Assembly (NCBI GenBank): GCA_015075425.1
Contig: JABTUL010000001.1
Span: 248,001-312,000, forward strand
DNA length: 64,000 nucleotides
Direction of reading: 5' to 3'
Source: Spirochaetales bacterium
Lineage (GTDB): Bacteria > Spirochaetota > Leptospiria > Leptospirales > Leptonemataceae
The notes beneath the pieces are model-generated. The model saw nothing but the letters and a program-made list of their open reading frames with translations. It did not search any database and had not been told where the DNA came from. A program made the translations under genes and the position numbers. Positions 8,885 to 17,660 of this stretch are shown here, one piece after another (positions within the stretch are counted from its first letter, which is position 1; every line of letters begins with the position of its first letter).

Positions 8885-9871
8885 TCACCGGGAAAGACTG
8901 TCCAGGAAAGCCTTCATTTCAGCAAGGATCTGTTCCTTATCCGTCCTGACATAGGCACTGGTCAGAATATGATTTCCGTCGGCAATGGCCACCTTCCGCT
9001 TCTTTTCCGGTGGAGTGCCGATCTGCTCAAAAACCCGGTGCATTTGCTCAAGATCAATGATCGTATCACGGTTTTCTTCATCTTTGTAATAGTAGAGCAT
9101 GAGCAGCGGGGCACGAATACCGCCCAGTAGGTCCGCATCCACAATCGTTCGCAGCAAACGATCCAGGATAAGCAGTGCACGGTATTTCTGGCGCACCAGC
9201 CAGTAGTCCTCATAGCCGTTCTGTTTGCGCTTCTCTGGATCCGTGGTCCAGCCGGCGTTGCGTTCCTTGCCGTAGATCGCTTCAATCAGCTGAATTCCGC
9301 CGGGGAGACTGAGGACGAAGGAGCTGGGATCCGCAAAGCCATAGAGTGGGCTGGTAACAACGAGCCCGGCAACCTGGTCCGGGAAGCGGGCGGCCAGATA
9401 AGTGGCCAGAAGTCCTCCTGTCGAGCTGCCGACCACAACGACTTTTTCGCCGAGCTTACGGGTCATCTGAAAGCTTTCCGTGACGAGGTCCAGATACTCT
9501 TGATAGGTCCGGCTGGCATGATCCTCCATGTTGGCTCCATGACCGGGAAGACGCAGGTAATAAACATTGGCCGCATAAACGCGGGCCAGCGGATCGATCA
9601 CAGCCTCACCCTCCGCACGGCTGGCCCCAAAGCCATGTATATAGAGAAAAGCGATTTTTGCCACAGGCCGATTCTGGACTAACCTTTCTTCATTCCCCGG
9701 CCGGACCCCCGCAGCCCGACTCAAGGCCAGCTTTTCCGCGTAGAAGGTGGCGAAATCTGCCGGGAGCTCCTTCTCTGCGGGCGAATAATTCAGGTCAGCC
9801 TGACGGTAGACGGCAACGCCCAGGATCAGGGTTCCCATCAGCGTCACAATAAAGAGCGATTTGCGTTTCAT
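8885..9871 (-). CDS. membrane-anchored alpha/beta hydrolase
   Basis: 328 residues from the ATG at 9871; an in-frame start at 9910 exists but lies inside a hairpin and would place 13 residues before an otherwise normal signal anchor (hydrophobic at about 5-25). The fold signature is clear: FLYIHGFGASR for the oxyanion loop, a nucleophile elbow GSSTGG at about residue 158, PLLMLYYYKDEE toward the acid residue, and DGNHIL for the catalytic His near the end. Similar proteins act as carboxylesterases or monoacylglycerol lipases; the substrate cannot be told. The gene is monocistronic and has a strongly structured leader. Confidence 0.8.
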   Translation of the reverse strand: MKRKSLFIVTLMGTLILGVAVYRQADLNYSPAEKELPADFATFYAEKLALSRAAGVRPGNEERLVQNRPVAKIAFLYIHGFGASRAEGEAVIDPLARVYAANVYYLRLPGHGANMEDHASRTYQEYLDLVTESFQMTRKLGEKVVVVGSSTGGLLATYLAARFPDQVAGLVVTSPLYGFADPSSFVLSLPGGIQLIEAIYGKERNAGWTTDPEKRKQNGYEDYWLVRQKYRALLILDRLLRTIVDADLLGGIRAPLLMLYYYKDEENRDTIIDLEQMHRVFEQIGTPPEKKRKVAIADGNHILTSAYVRTDKEQILAEMKAFLDSLSR

Positions 9872-9919
9872 AGACAAGAGCTGTCTGGCGGTGGCTGGCT
9901 GGCCAGCCACTTACCGGGA

Positions 9920-9945
9920 GCCCACCCTGCGGTGGGCCATTTTTT
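9920..9945 (+). terminator. orphan rightward terminator-like hairpin
   Basis: GCCCACC, loop CTGC and GGTGGGC, followed by CATTTTTTG. The T-run is on the + strand, yet no + strand gene ends here; the nearest + gene stops at 8872. It may end an antisense or small RNA, or simply form part of the structured hydrolase leader when read on the - strand. Confidence 0.5.
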
Positions 9946-10162
9946 GTTGCTTTGCATGAACACCGAGCGTTTGTATTTTTTTGGGCCGCTCGAATGTCTG
10001 GCCTTCATTATGCAAGGCTCGTGCCAGGTTACCGCATCTCGGCCGTAAAGATTGAAGGAAAAAATTCAAAGCGGGAAAAAGCCGATTCTTTTCTGCAAAA
10101 AACCTGGGATTGGCCCTTTCCCGTAACAAGATGGCTGCTATCAGGGGCTACTGCCGCGCTTT

Positions 10163-10203
10163 GCCAGCGCTAATTGCACCATTTTGGGTCAATTAGCGCT
10201 GGC
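10163..10203. repeat. 14-bp perfect inverted repeat after the YceI-like gene
   Basis: GCCAGCGCTAATTG (10163-10176) pairs perfectly with CAATTAGCGCTGGC (10190-10203) across a 13-base loop. Part of the left arm can instead pair with 10222-10235 (TTGCACC-ATTTTG against CAAAATCGGTGCAA, one bulge), so two structures compete. There is no T-run, so it is not a classical terminator. Confidence 0.7.
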
Positions 10204-10236
10204 TTAATTTTAAGCCGTGCACAAAATCGGTGCAAG

Positions 10237-10842
10237 TTAAGGGCACTTTTTTTTGAGCTCCGTATGGATGTCGATTTTGACATCGGGCCAGAGCTTGCTT
10301 TTCCCATCGCTACCGGTATGCAATTCCTTGCAGACCGTGTTCAGGCTGGTGATGGCCGAATCAGCGCCAAAGTCCAGCAGGTTCAGGTCGGAGCTGAAGG
10401 TAACATGAACGGAATCTTTGCCGTCCTGGGACTGAATTTTGAACAGGGCTGGTTTCTCCACGCCGTTGATTCGAAGATTGACCCGGGCTTCTTTGTCCTG
10501 GATTTGTGTCACCGAACCCTGCAGGGATTCCCCTTCCTTGAGTTTGAGGAAAAAGCTGCGATGGATTTTGGCGTCGCGATCGGGATTTTTTGTGTTAACA
10601 CTGCCGGTTTCCACGCGGAAGGACAGGGTTTCAAAAACGGCTGTCGGGCTGCGGGCAGCCTTCAGGCCTTCCGTGCTGATGCGGTCGAAACTGCCGCTTA
10701 CGCCGGCTTTTTCCGTGAATTTGTAGGCCGTCCAGGTGACTGTCGTGCTGGCGGGGTTGTATTCATAGGTGCATTCTGCCGCCGGCCCGGGTTTCTGACA
10801 GGCAACAGCAGTGATCAGGAGGAGTAAAAGGGCTATTCTCAT
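10237..10842 (-). CDS. YceI-like lipoprotein
   Basis: 201 residues. The N-terminus is a lipoprotein signal ending in TAVAC with Cys15 as the probable lipidated residue. The rest fits the YceI lipid-binding beta-barrel family: TVTWTAYKFTEKAGVSGSF near the start, a central region with NPDRDAKIHRSFF, and NLLDFGADS near the end. Family members bind isoprenoid or other apolar ligands in the periplasm; which ligand is bound here is unknown. The gene diverges from the phosphorylase-like gene, with about 138 bases between starts. Confidence 0.75.
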   Translation of the reverse strand: MRIALLLLLITAVACQKPGPAAECTYEYNPASTTVTWTAYKFTEKAGVSGSFDRISTEGLKAARSPTAVFETLSFRVETGSVNTKNPDRDAKIHRSFFLKLKEGESLQGSVTQIQDKEARVNLRINGVEKPALFKIQSQDGKDSVHVTFSSDLNLLDFGADSAITSLNTVCKELHTGSDGKSKLWPDVKIDIHTELKKKCP

Positions 10843-10980
10843 GGCTCTTTGGGCTTACTCTGCCCGCCAGGGTCAATCTTTTTTAGTCCAGCAGAAAAGG
10901 CTTCATTCTTACAGGGGAACCAATAAAGTTCTTGAACCTACAGGCTGAAATCCAGAACCATCTTCCATTTTGAGGCAGAT

Positions 10981-13900
10981 ATGCGGAAACCGGCATTTTC
11001 CTACAAAAACGGGGCTTTCATCCTTAAAGAATACAACTGGGCCGCACCCTTTGCCAATCAACTGCACGGGATGGCCGGGCTTTACGGGATTCCGCTGTGG
11101 GTCCACTACTGCAACCGGGGCCAGGCAATCGCTTCCTTTGGCATTGAATCCCGGGAGAAGCCGATTCTTGAGTTTGCGGGTCTACCCCGGGCACTAACGG
11201 CCGGCAGCCGCAACAGTTTTCGGACTTTTTTGCGGATCGGTGGCGCTGTGTATGAGCCTTTCCAGCCCACGGACAATAAGAACATCGAACAGGAGATGCA
11301 AATTCTGCCTGAATCGCTTTCCCTTAAGGAAAACAACGCAGAGCTGGGGCTCACTCTGAGCGTGACCTATACGCCATTGACCGAAGCTCCGGCAGCGGGT
11401 CTTTTGCGTCGTCTGACCATTCAGAATGCGGGAAAGCAGGAAATCAGCCTGGAAATAGCCGATGGGTTACCGCGCATCGTCCCCTGCGATCCGGACCGTG
11501 ATCCGCACTGGCCGGCGGAGAGCCTGCACGAGGGTCGCCTGGTCACGGAACTGGTGGAGGGTTTTCCGCTGTTCCGTGCAGTTCCGGAAAAAAAATCGGC
11601 TCATTACTACCTTTCCTTCCTCCGGGGGACCGCAGCGCCGCTGAGCATTCTGGTGGATCCCGAGCAGGTTTTTGGCGCGGCTCGCGACGGCAGCTATCCC
11701 TTTGGTCTTGTGGCCCGCACGCGCACGGCTCCTCGCTTTCATGGGCGGACTCCCTGCGCTTTCAGTAACTGGCAGGTCAAGTTGCCAGCAGGCGGGCAAA
11801 CGACTCTGGAAAGTGCTATTGGTTTTGTCCCCGGTCCAGCCGAATTTGCGCGCTTGCGTGAACTGCTTGGCCCGGAGACTGCGTTTGAGGCGGCCCTTGC
11901 CCGCAGCGAGCAATTGGCCCAGGAAATCCAGAATCATGCTCTGACGGTCAGCGCTGACCCACAGCTGGATCAGTTTTTCCAGCATTCCTTTTTTCTCAGT
12001 GTTCTGCAATCCGGCATTCCCCGTCCGGTCACTCTTTCCAGTGGCCCGTCCGCTTTCTATGTTTTTGGCCGCGAACCCGGCAGCATGCAGGCCGACAACC
12101 AGGACTTCCGGCAGGAGGCGGCCTATTTCTCTCAAGGGCCGGGCGACGTGCATGATCTCATCCAGCTGCGCCGGCAGGATAGCTGGTTCTTTCCGGAAAT
12201 CTTTGATGCTCATGTGCGCTTGTTTGGCTCGCTCATTCAACTGGACGGTTACAGTCCCGGGAATCTGCCGGTCATAACTTACAGTATCCCGGAAAGGAAG
12301 GGCATTCGCGCGCTGGAAAAGGGGCTTAAGGATCTACTGGCAGATAAAAATAAAAGAAAAGAAATTGAGGAATTGTGCGATCGCGGATTTTCGCCGGGTC
12401 AGTTGCAGCAATTGCTCGATACAGACGGAATTACCGATGATCAGGCAGAGTCGATTTTTGAGCTGGTCATGTCACTCTGCCTGGAGAACGATCCAGTGCC
12501 AGACGGCAGCGGTTTTTACATGGATCATTTCCACTATCTGGTGGATATGATCGAAGGTGTCCTGGCTATTTTTCCCGATCGCATGGGGGAACTCCTCACC
12601 AGAAAAAATAACTATTACTTCTATGAAAATCCTTACAGTCTTATGCCCAGGCGCGAAAAGTATGTACTGGCCGCGCATCGGACGGTCCGGCAGCAAGGGG
12701 CCGTTCAGCTGGACCCACAGAAGCTTTCTTTGCTTCGTCAACGCGAAAGTCAGCCCTACCGTATTCGCACAAATAACGGGAATGGACCGCTGCTGCAGAC
12801 AACTCTTTTTGTGAAACTCCTGTGCGTGCTGGCCAATCGCATCTGTGCGCTTGATCCCGAACAGATCGGTGTGGAAATGGAAAGCGGTAGAACAGGCTGG
12901 AATCGGGGCATGGATGGACTGCCCGCCCTGCTCGGTTCGTCACTGGTGGAGACCATTGAGCTTGAGCGCCTGGTTTCTTTTCTGGTGCGAGTTGCTGCGG
13001 AACTCGACATAAAGGAAATTAAAATTTTTTCTGATTTATACGCATTCATTAAAGGACTTATGCCCATTCTGCGCAAACGGATCAAATCCGGTAGCGCCGG
13101 TTCGGCTCAGATTTTCTGGGAAGAATCGCATGCTTTGCGGGAAAAGTTTCTTCAGCAGACGGCGGGCGGAGTTGCGGCCGGAGAGAAGAAGCTCACCGAC
13201 AAGGAGTTTGAGGAATTTTTCAAATTATGTCAGGATCTCCTTTCCGGTATCTACTCCAAGAAATATCGCAATAAAGTGTTTGATCGTAATGGTCTGCCTT
13301 ATACCTATTTTGAAAATCGTGTGGCCAAGTGGGCTCCCGTGAAGGAAAAGAACAAGCCCCGACTCAGTGCAGAGGGCCTGCCTCTGGTGCAGGCGCGCAA
13401 ATTCATAAGGCGGCAGCTGGTTCGTTTTCTGGAGGCACCGGTGCATTTATTGCGGATGCATCCGGAAATGCGCGATCAGATTTTTCCGGCCCTTAAAGAA
13501 AGTGAACTGTATGATTCTACCCTGAAAATGTATCGTCTCAGCGAATCCCTGCAAAGCGAGCCGCGGGAGATAGGCCGGGCCCGCGAATGGCCGCAGGGCT
13601 GGTACGAAAACGAGGCTATCTCCACGCAAATGGCCTACCGCTATTTGATCGGTCTTTTGCATTGCGGTCTGTATCGCGAGTTTTACAGTGAGCTAAAAGA
13701 CCACTTTACCTGCTACCACGATGTGGAGAGGCTGGGTCGCAGCAATCTGGATCCTGTGTCCTACCTGGTTTCCAGCGCTTCAGGAGCAGACCAGGGGCAG
13801 GGTTGTCTGCCGCAGCTGCACTGTACCAATGCAGAGATCCGACAGATCTGGACCCTGATGACTGCGGGCGAGGATCCCTTTTATCTTTCTTCACGTAAGA

Positions 13901-14226
13901 AGCTGCAATTTCAGTTGCGCCCGGCCCTGGCCGAGGAGCTTTTTACGCGCAAGAACTCTGTGGCCAGCTTCTTCAACGGAACAGAGTGGCAAACTGTAGA
14001 AATTCAAGCGAATTCCTTTGCGTTTAAATTTTTAAACCGTGTGCTCGTGATTTACCGCAATAAGACCCGGAAGAATACCTGGGATGAGGGTGTGCAGATT
14101 CGTTCTTATAAGCTTTACTACAAAGATGGAAAGACCAGGGATTTCCCTTTTCTTTTCCTGGAAGAAACGGAGGCAGCGCAGGTGCGGGGTGGGGATGTCT
14201 GGCGTATGGATGTGACTTTATGGTAG
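10981..14226 (+). CDS. cellobiose-phosphorylase-like (GH94-related) protein
   Basis: 1081 residues without a signal peptide, so cytoplasmic. The N-terminal half is a beta-rich region starting with a segment on Tyr-Asn-Trp and YGIPLWV; the C-terminal half is mainly helical. Segments such as QADNQDFRQEAAYFSQGPGD, FGSLIQLDGYSPGNLP and GRTGWNRGMDGLPALLGSS match what I recall of the long proteins annotated as cellobiose phosphorylase in clostridia and spirochaetes. The true substrate of that branch is unsettled, so disaccharide phosphorolysis is only a suggestion. The stop codon overlaps the next gene by 7 bases (ATGGTAG), implying coupled translation. Confidence 0.6.
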   Translation: MRKPAFSYKNGAFILKEYNWAAPFANQLHGMAGLYGIPLWVHYCNRGQAIASFGIESREKPILEFAGLPRALTAGSRNSFRTFLRIGGAVYEPFQPTDNKNIEQEMQILPESLSLKENNAELGLTLSVTYTPLTEAPAAGLLRRLTIQNAGKQEISLEIADGLPRIVPCDPDRDPHWPAESLHEGRLVTELVEGFPLFRAVPEKKSAHYYLSFLRGTAAPLSILVDPEQVFGAARDGSYPFGLVARTRTAPRFHGRTPCAFSNWQVKLPAGGQTTLESAIGFVPGPAEFARLRELLGPETAFEAALARSEQLAQEIQNHALTVSADPQLDQFFQHSFFLSVLQSGIPRPVTLSSGPSAFYVFGREPGSMQADNQDFRQEAAYFSQGPGDVHDLIQLRRQDSWFFPEIFDAHVRLFGSLIQLDGYSPGNLPVITYSIPERKGIRALEKGLKDLLADKNKRKEIEELCDRGFSPGQLQQLLDTDGITDDQAESIFELVMSLCLENDPVPDGSGFYMDHFHYLVDMIEGVLAIFPDRMGELLTRKNNYYFYENPYSLMPRREKYVLAAHRTVRQQGAVQLDPQKLSLLRQRESQPYRIRTNNGNGPLLQTTLFVKLLCVLANRICALDPEQIGVEMESGRTGWNRGMDGLPALLGSSLVETIELERLVSFLVRVAAELDIKEIKIFSDLYAFIKGLMPILRKRIKSGSAGSAQIFWEESHALREKFLQQTAGGVAAGEKKLTDKEFEEFFKLCQDLLSGIYSKKYRNKVFDRNGLPYTYFENRVAKWAPVKEKNKPRLSAEGLPLVQARKFIRRQLVRFLEAPVHLLRMHPEMRDQIFPALKESELYDSTLKMYRLSESLQSEPREIGRAREWPQGWYENEAISTQMAYRYLIGLLHCGLYREFYSELKDHFTCYHDVERLGRSNLDPVSYLVSSASGADQGQGCLPQLHCTNAEIRQIWTLMTAGEDPFYLSSRKKLQFQLRPALAEELFTRKNSVASFFNGTEWQTVEIQANSFAFKFLNRVLVIYRNKTRKNTWDEGVQIRSYKLYYKDGKTRDFPFLFLEETEAAQVRGGDVWRMDVTLW

Positions 14227-14576
14227 CGGTCAGCTATTCTCTTTTTTTCCTTCTTCTGGGCCTATTGACTCTGGGTGCACTTGTGGCTCTGTCCCTGCAA
14301 ATTAAGAAAAAATTTGAAGCATCCATCGATTCCATTGATATCAAAGCTGCCGGCCTGCTCGCTTTTTATAGACAGAATATCGGGCTGGCCTTATCGGGGA
14401 TGCGCAGCGGCGTGCCTTTGCTCTGTCTTTTGCACCTTGCCACGCTGCACAGCGTTGTTCCTCTTCTGGGGCTGGGAATCTTTTATCGCACCGATTTGAA
14501 TTTTCTACCGGTCGTGCTGGGACTTTTGCTGAGCATGCAGATCCATCAGCGATTGTACCCGGCTGTGGACAAATAA
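14220..14576 (+). CDS. small membrane protein, unknown function
   Basis: 118 residues with a hydrophobic helix at about 5-26, a charged segment KKKFEASIDSIDIKAAG, and two more hydrophobic stretches at about 60-80 and 95-110. No family recognised. Its start overlaps the end of the phosphorylase-like gene by 7 bases, so the two are probably co-translated. Its 3' end overlaps the convergent Nudix gene by 31 bases, so any shared terminator would have to lie inside coding sequence. Confidence 0.6.
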   Translation: MVAVSYSLFFLLLGLLTLGALVALSLQIKKKFEASIDSIDIKAAGLLAFYRQNIGLALSGMRSGVPLLCLLHLATLHSVVPLLGLGIFYRTDLNFLPVVLGLLLSMQIHQRLYPAVDK

Positions 14577-15184
14577 CGCGCGATTACAGCCCGCAGTTCG
14601 GCCAGGATCATTGCCGTTGCCCCCCAGACTTTTTTTCCTCCCAGAAGCAGGTAGGGCACGATCCAGTCCTCCCGGCTTTCTTTCAGGACAACCTCAAATA
14701 GAGATTCGAGCGGAATTTCCAGTATGTTTGCTACCTCTCGCGGATCGGGTTGCAGGGGAGGCCTCTCGGAAAGCACACCGATAACCGGATGGACGAGGTG
14801 GTGGCTCGGTGGTATATAGAGAGATGACAATCGTCCCAGGATATGCACGCTTTTTGCCGGGATGTTGATTTCTTCTTCTGCTTCGCGCAGCGCTGCTGCT
14901 TCTACTGTGGCATCGTGACTTTCCAGCCGGCCTCCGGGCAGACTGATCTGGGCACTGTGCACGGTCGCATCGGCCTGGCGTTCCATGAGCGCAAAGGCAG
15001 CTTCTCCGGTAGCAAATGGGTAGAGAGCAATGAGGACAGCGGCCTGACGGGCATGATCGGGAGATAGGCGTTCGTCCACCGGTTGTCCTGGGCGATACGG
15101 TGCCAGAAGCGATTGTGCGGGAAAACCTGGCAGGGGTTCGAGTTGTCGCAGGGCAGCCTGGAGGGCGGGATCTTTGAGTTGCAC
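14546..15184 (-). CDS. Nudix hydrolase, CoA-pyrophosphatase type
   Basis: 212 residues. The Nudix box is complete: GGRLESHDATVEAAALREAE then EEINI fits GX5EX7REUXEEXGU except that the final Gly is Asn. The preceding ISLPGG and the following PPSHHLVHPVIG are typical of the NudL/YeaB subfamily, which cleaves coenzyme A to phosphopantetheine and 3',5'-ADP. The start is 5 bases after the cysD stop, so the two are probably one transcript; both handle adenine-nucleotide compounds, but a joint pathway is only a guess. Confidence 0.75.
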   Translation of the reverse strand: MQLKDPALQAALRQLEPLPGFPAQSLLAPYRPGQPVDERLSPDHARQAAVLIALYPFATGEAAFALMERQADATVHSAQISLPGGRLESHDATVEAAALREAEEEINIPAKSVHILGRLSSLYIPPSHHLVHPVIGVLSERPPLQPDPREVANILEIPLESLFEVVLKESREDWIVPYLLLGGKKVWGATAMILAELRAVIARYLSTAGYNR

Positions 15185-15189
15185 GCGGG

Positions 15190-16095
15190 TTAAAAGTAGC
15201 CGGCCCGTTTACGGTCTTCCATTGCGCCTTCAGAGCGTTTGTCATCATGGCGCCCTCCGCGTTCTGTGATCCGCGAGGCAGCAATCTCCTGGATGATTTC
15301 GTCAATTGTATTTGCTGTCGATTGAGTCGCGCCCGTGCAGGTCATATCTCCAATGGTCCGGAATCTTACAATGCGGCGCTCCACTTTCTCCTCTGGTTTC
15401 ATGGGAATGACCGGAGTGGCGGCCAGAAGATTACCGTCTCTTAAAAGGACTTCTCTCTCATGCGAAAAGTATAATGAAGGAAGTTCTATATTTTCTGTGC
15501 GAATGTATTGCCAGACGTCCAGTTCAGTCCAGTTGGAAAGGGGAAAAACGCGAAAGTGTTCACCCGGATTCTTGCGGCCATTGAAGAGATTCCAGATTTC
15601 CGGTCTTTGATTGCGGGGATCCCATTGACCAAAATCATCGCGATGAGAGAAAAAGCGCTCTTTGGCCCGTGCTTTTTCCTCGTCGCGGCGTGCTCCCCCG
15701 ATGGCGGCATCGAATTTGAGGTCAGCAATAGCATCGAGCAAAGTAACGGTTTGCAGAGCATTGCGGCTGGCATAGAAGCCGGTCTCTTCCTGCACCCGTC
15801 CCTGGTCTATGCTATCCTGCACATAGCGTACAATGAGCTGCGCGTCCAGATTCTGTACCCACTCATCGCGAAAGATCAGAGTTTCTGGAAAATTGTGACC
15901 GGTGTCAATATGCATCAGGGGGAATGGGATACGAGCCGGGAAAAAAGCTTTGCGGGCTAAATAGGAGAGGACAATCGAATCCTTACCGCCCGAGAAGAGG
16001 AGGACCGGTCTTTCAAATTGAGCGGCCACTTCCCGTAGAACATAAATGGCCTCAGCTTCCAGCTCTTTTAAGTGGGTCACTTTTTGCGGGTGCAT
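15190..16095 (-). CDS. cysD: sulfate adenylyltransferase subunit 2
   Basis: 301 residues, the normal length of CysD. It has the PP-loop SGGKDS at about residue 36, MHIDTGHNFPET, the GGARRDEEKARAKERFFSHR block and the family's C-terminal ending EDRKRAGYF. CysD makes adenylyl sulfate (APS) from sulfate and ATP together with the GTPase CysN. Neither cysN, cysC nor cysH is next to it: the upstream neighbour is a divergent VOC gene and the downstream one a Nudix hydrolase. The partner must lie outside the window. Confidence 0.92.
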   Translation of the reverse strand: MHPQKVTHLKELEAEAIYVLREVAAQFERPVLLFSGGKDSIVLSYLARKAFFPARIPFPLMHIDTGHNFPETLIFRDEWVQNLDAQLIVRYVQDSIDQGRVQEETGFYASRNALQTVTLLDAIADLKFDAAIGGARRDEEKARAKERFFSHRDDFGQWDPRNQRPEIWNLFNGRKNPGEHFRVFPLSNWTELDVWQYIRTENIELPSLYFSHEREVLLRDGNLLAATPVIPMKPEEKVERRIVRFRTIGDMTCTGATQSTANTIDEIIQEIAASRITERGGRHDDKRSEGAMEDRKRAGYF

Positions 16096-16257
16096 GGCTC
16101 ACCATCCATTCCAGGCAAACTCGCTATTCTGTAAAGAGAATCAGAGGGATCCGGCAGATGATGTGCATAGAACCGGGAGGCTGTTTTTTGCTCGCCCAAT
16201 TTACAGGCAAACCGGTGGTCGTGCGTAGCAGACGGAAAATAACTGGAGGAACTACCG

Positions 16258-16731
16258 ATGGCTAAAAAGAAGAAGGCTGCCGCCAAAAAGACGGCGTCAA
16301 AAGCGACAAAGAAAGCAAAACCTGCCGCCAAAAAAAGCTCGAGCGCACAGGCGAGCACCATGCCCTCATGGAAAATTGGACAGGTCTGTCACACGGAACT
16401 CAACACGACCGATCTATCCGGGGCGGAGAATTTCTACAAGAAGCTCTTTGGCTGGAAGATTACCGCCATGGATGTCCCGGGGTTTGGCAAATATCTGATG
16501 ATTGGCACGGGGAAGGATAGCTTTGGCGGCATTGGACCGCAGCCAGATCCGGACGCGCCGCCCGGCTGGCTTACCTATTTCTACGTAAAGAGTGTGGATG
16601 CGGCCGCCAAGCAGGCGGAGTCGATGGGTGGAAAAATCATGATGCCCGCGACGGATATTGGTCCGGGGATGGGACGCATCGCCGTCGTGAGCGATCCTCA
16701 GGGCGCCGTTTTTGGTTTGTATACGATGTAA
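16258..16731 (+). CDS. VOC (glyoxalase-fold) protein with Lys/Ala-rich N-terminal tail
   Basis: 157 residues. Residues 1-34 are a histone-H1-like tail of Lys, Ala, Thr and Ser with no hydrophobic run, so not a signal peptide. From about 40 on lies a single VOC module: CHTELNTTDLSGAENFYKKL, then FGW, a central GGIGPQPDP, and ending in VVSDPQGAVFGLYT. Similar single-module proteins are called glyoxalase/bleomycin resistance or YDR533-like; the substrate is unknown. A GGAGG box stands 10 bases before the ATG. The basic tail could bind nucleic acid or polyphosphate. Confidence 0.75.
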   Translation: MAKKKKAAAKKTASKATKKAKPAAKKSSSAQASTMPSWKIGQVCHTELNTTDLSGAENFYKKLFGWKITAMDVPGFGKYLMIGTGKDSFGGIGPQPDPDAPPGWLTYFYVKSVDAAAKQAESMGGKIMMPATDIGPGMGRIAVVSDPQGAVFGLYTM

Positions 16732-16777
16732 GATCAGGAGGGCTTGACCGGTCAGCGGGATACCTTAAAACTGGTGC

Positions 16778-17659
16778 ATGCGTATACCGGTCACGCTTCT
16801 CTCCCTCGCATTGCTCTTTGCCTGCCGGCCGCGGGCTTTTGAAGGTATTTCTGGCTTTAAGGCGGAGAGCAACAAGCAACTCGTCGGCCTCTTTGAACGC
16901 TACCGCGACTACACAGGTCGCAAAATTGCTGTGTTTGATGGCGATGGCACAGTGCTTGGCCAGGTGCCTCACTATCTGGCCGACGAATGCATGTATGAAC
17001 ATGCTGAAGTCGCTTCAGTTTCGCCGGAAAAACGCAAGATTCTGGAAAAGCTCGCCCCGCTGTCCAATGTGTCTATTCCTTATGTAATCGGCCGGGTAGA
17101 ATATTTCAGCGGTCAGAGCCTGCAATCGCTACGGGAAACGGGACAGCGTTGCTTTGATTTATACTATAAAAATAAAATGTATGCTCCTATGAAAGCTCTG
17201 GTTGGCGAACTGCAGCGTCAGGGTTTTGAAGTCTGGATCGTGACTGCAAGTCCAGAAGCACTCTATCAGGGCTTTCTATCCAGAGAGCTCGGGATACCGG
17301 TTACGCGAATCATCGGTGTCAAATCAGAAGTCCAGCATGGCCTGACGACAAATACAATCGTTCAACCGGTTCCACAGGATGCGGGAAAGCAACACGCTAT
17401 CGAGACTTTCATTCAAGATAGGCCCCAGCTTGTCGGGGGCAACAGTCGTGGTGATCGGGAAATGATCGAGTACAGCTCTGACCTTAAAATGATCATCAAT
17501 CCCGACCAGCACATATCGGAAGGCGACACAGAGAGTATGGCGGATTATGCCAGGCGTGAAGGTTGGCTGGTGGAACGAGTTCGTGATGTGAAAGAAGAAG
17601 GTTTTCCCGGAATTTCTGCCAAACAGTGGAAGGTCAGGGAAAACCGTCCCCGGGAATGA
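16778..17659 (+). CDS. HAD-family phosphatase with lipoprotein-type signal
   Basis: 293 residues. An N-terminal hydrophobic segment ends in LLFAC, so the protein is probably lipidated on Cys14 and periplasmic. The HAD motif I is VFDGDGTV (nucleophile Asp), motif II the Thr of IVTASPE, and GNSRGDREMI provides the acidic motif IV, as in phosphoserine-phosphatase-like HADs. The pair of residues around the cap (DECMYEHAEVA) is larger than in SerB. Substrate unknown; periplasmic location argues against SerB. A rightward gene that converges on the sensor gene one base away. Confidence 0.7.
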   Translation: MRIPVTLLSLALLFACRPRAFEGISGFKAESNKQLVGLFERYRDYTGRKIAVFDGDGTVLGQVPHYLADECMYEHAEVASVSPEKRKILEKLAPLSNVSIPYVIGRVEYFSGQSLQSLRETGQRCFDLYYKNKMYAPMKALVGELQRQGFEVWIVTASPEALYQGFLSRELGIPVTRIIGVKSEVQHGLTTNTIVQPVPQDAGKQHAIETFIQDRPQLVGGNSRGDREMIEYSSDLKMIINPDQHISEGDTESMADYARREGWLVERVRDVKEEGFPGISAKQWKVRENRPRE

Positions 17660-17660
17660 A

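Larger units (their letters stand above)
9872..10236. other. 365-base non-coding region rich in inverted repeats
   Basis: Lies between the start of the hydrolase gene and the stop of the YceI-like gene, both leftward. No open frame here has a signal peptide, domain or ribosome site to support it. It holds five inverted repeats: 9876-9890 (5-bp stem next to the hydrolase start), 9891-9910 (8-9 bp stem), 9920-9937 (7 bp plus T-run on the + strand), 10163-10203 (14 bp) and 10202-10215 (6 bp). Confidence 0.7.
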
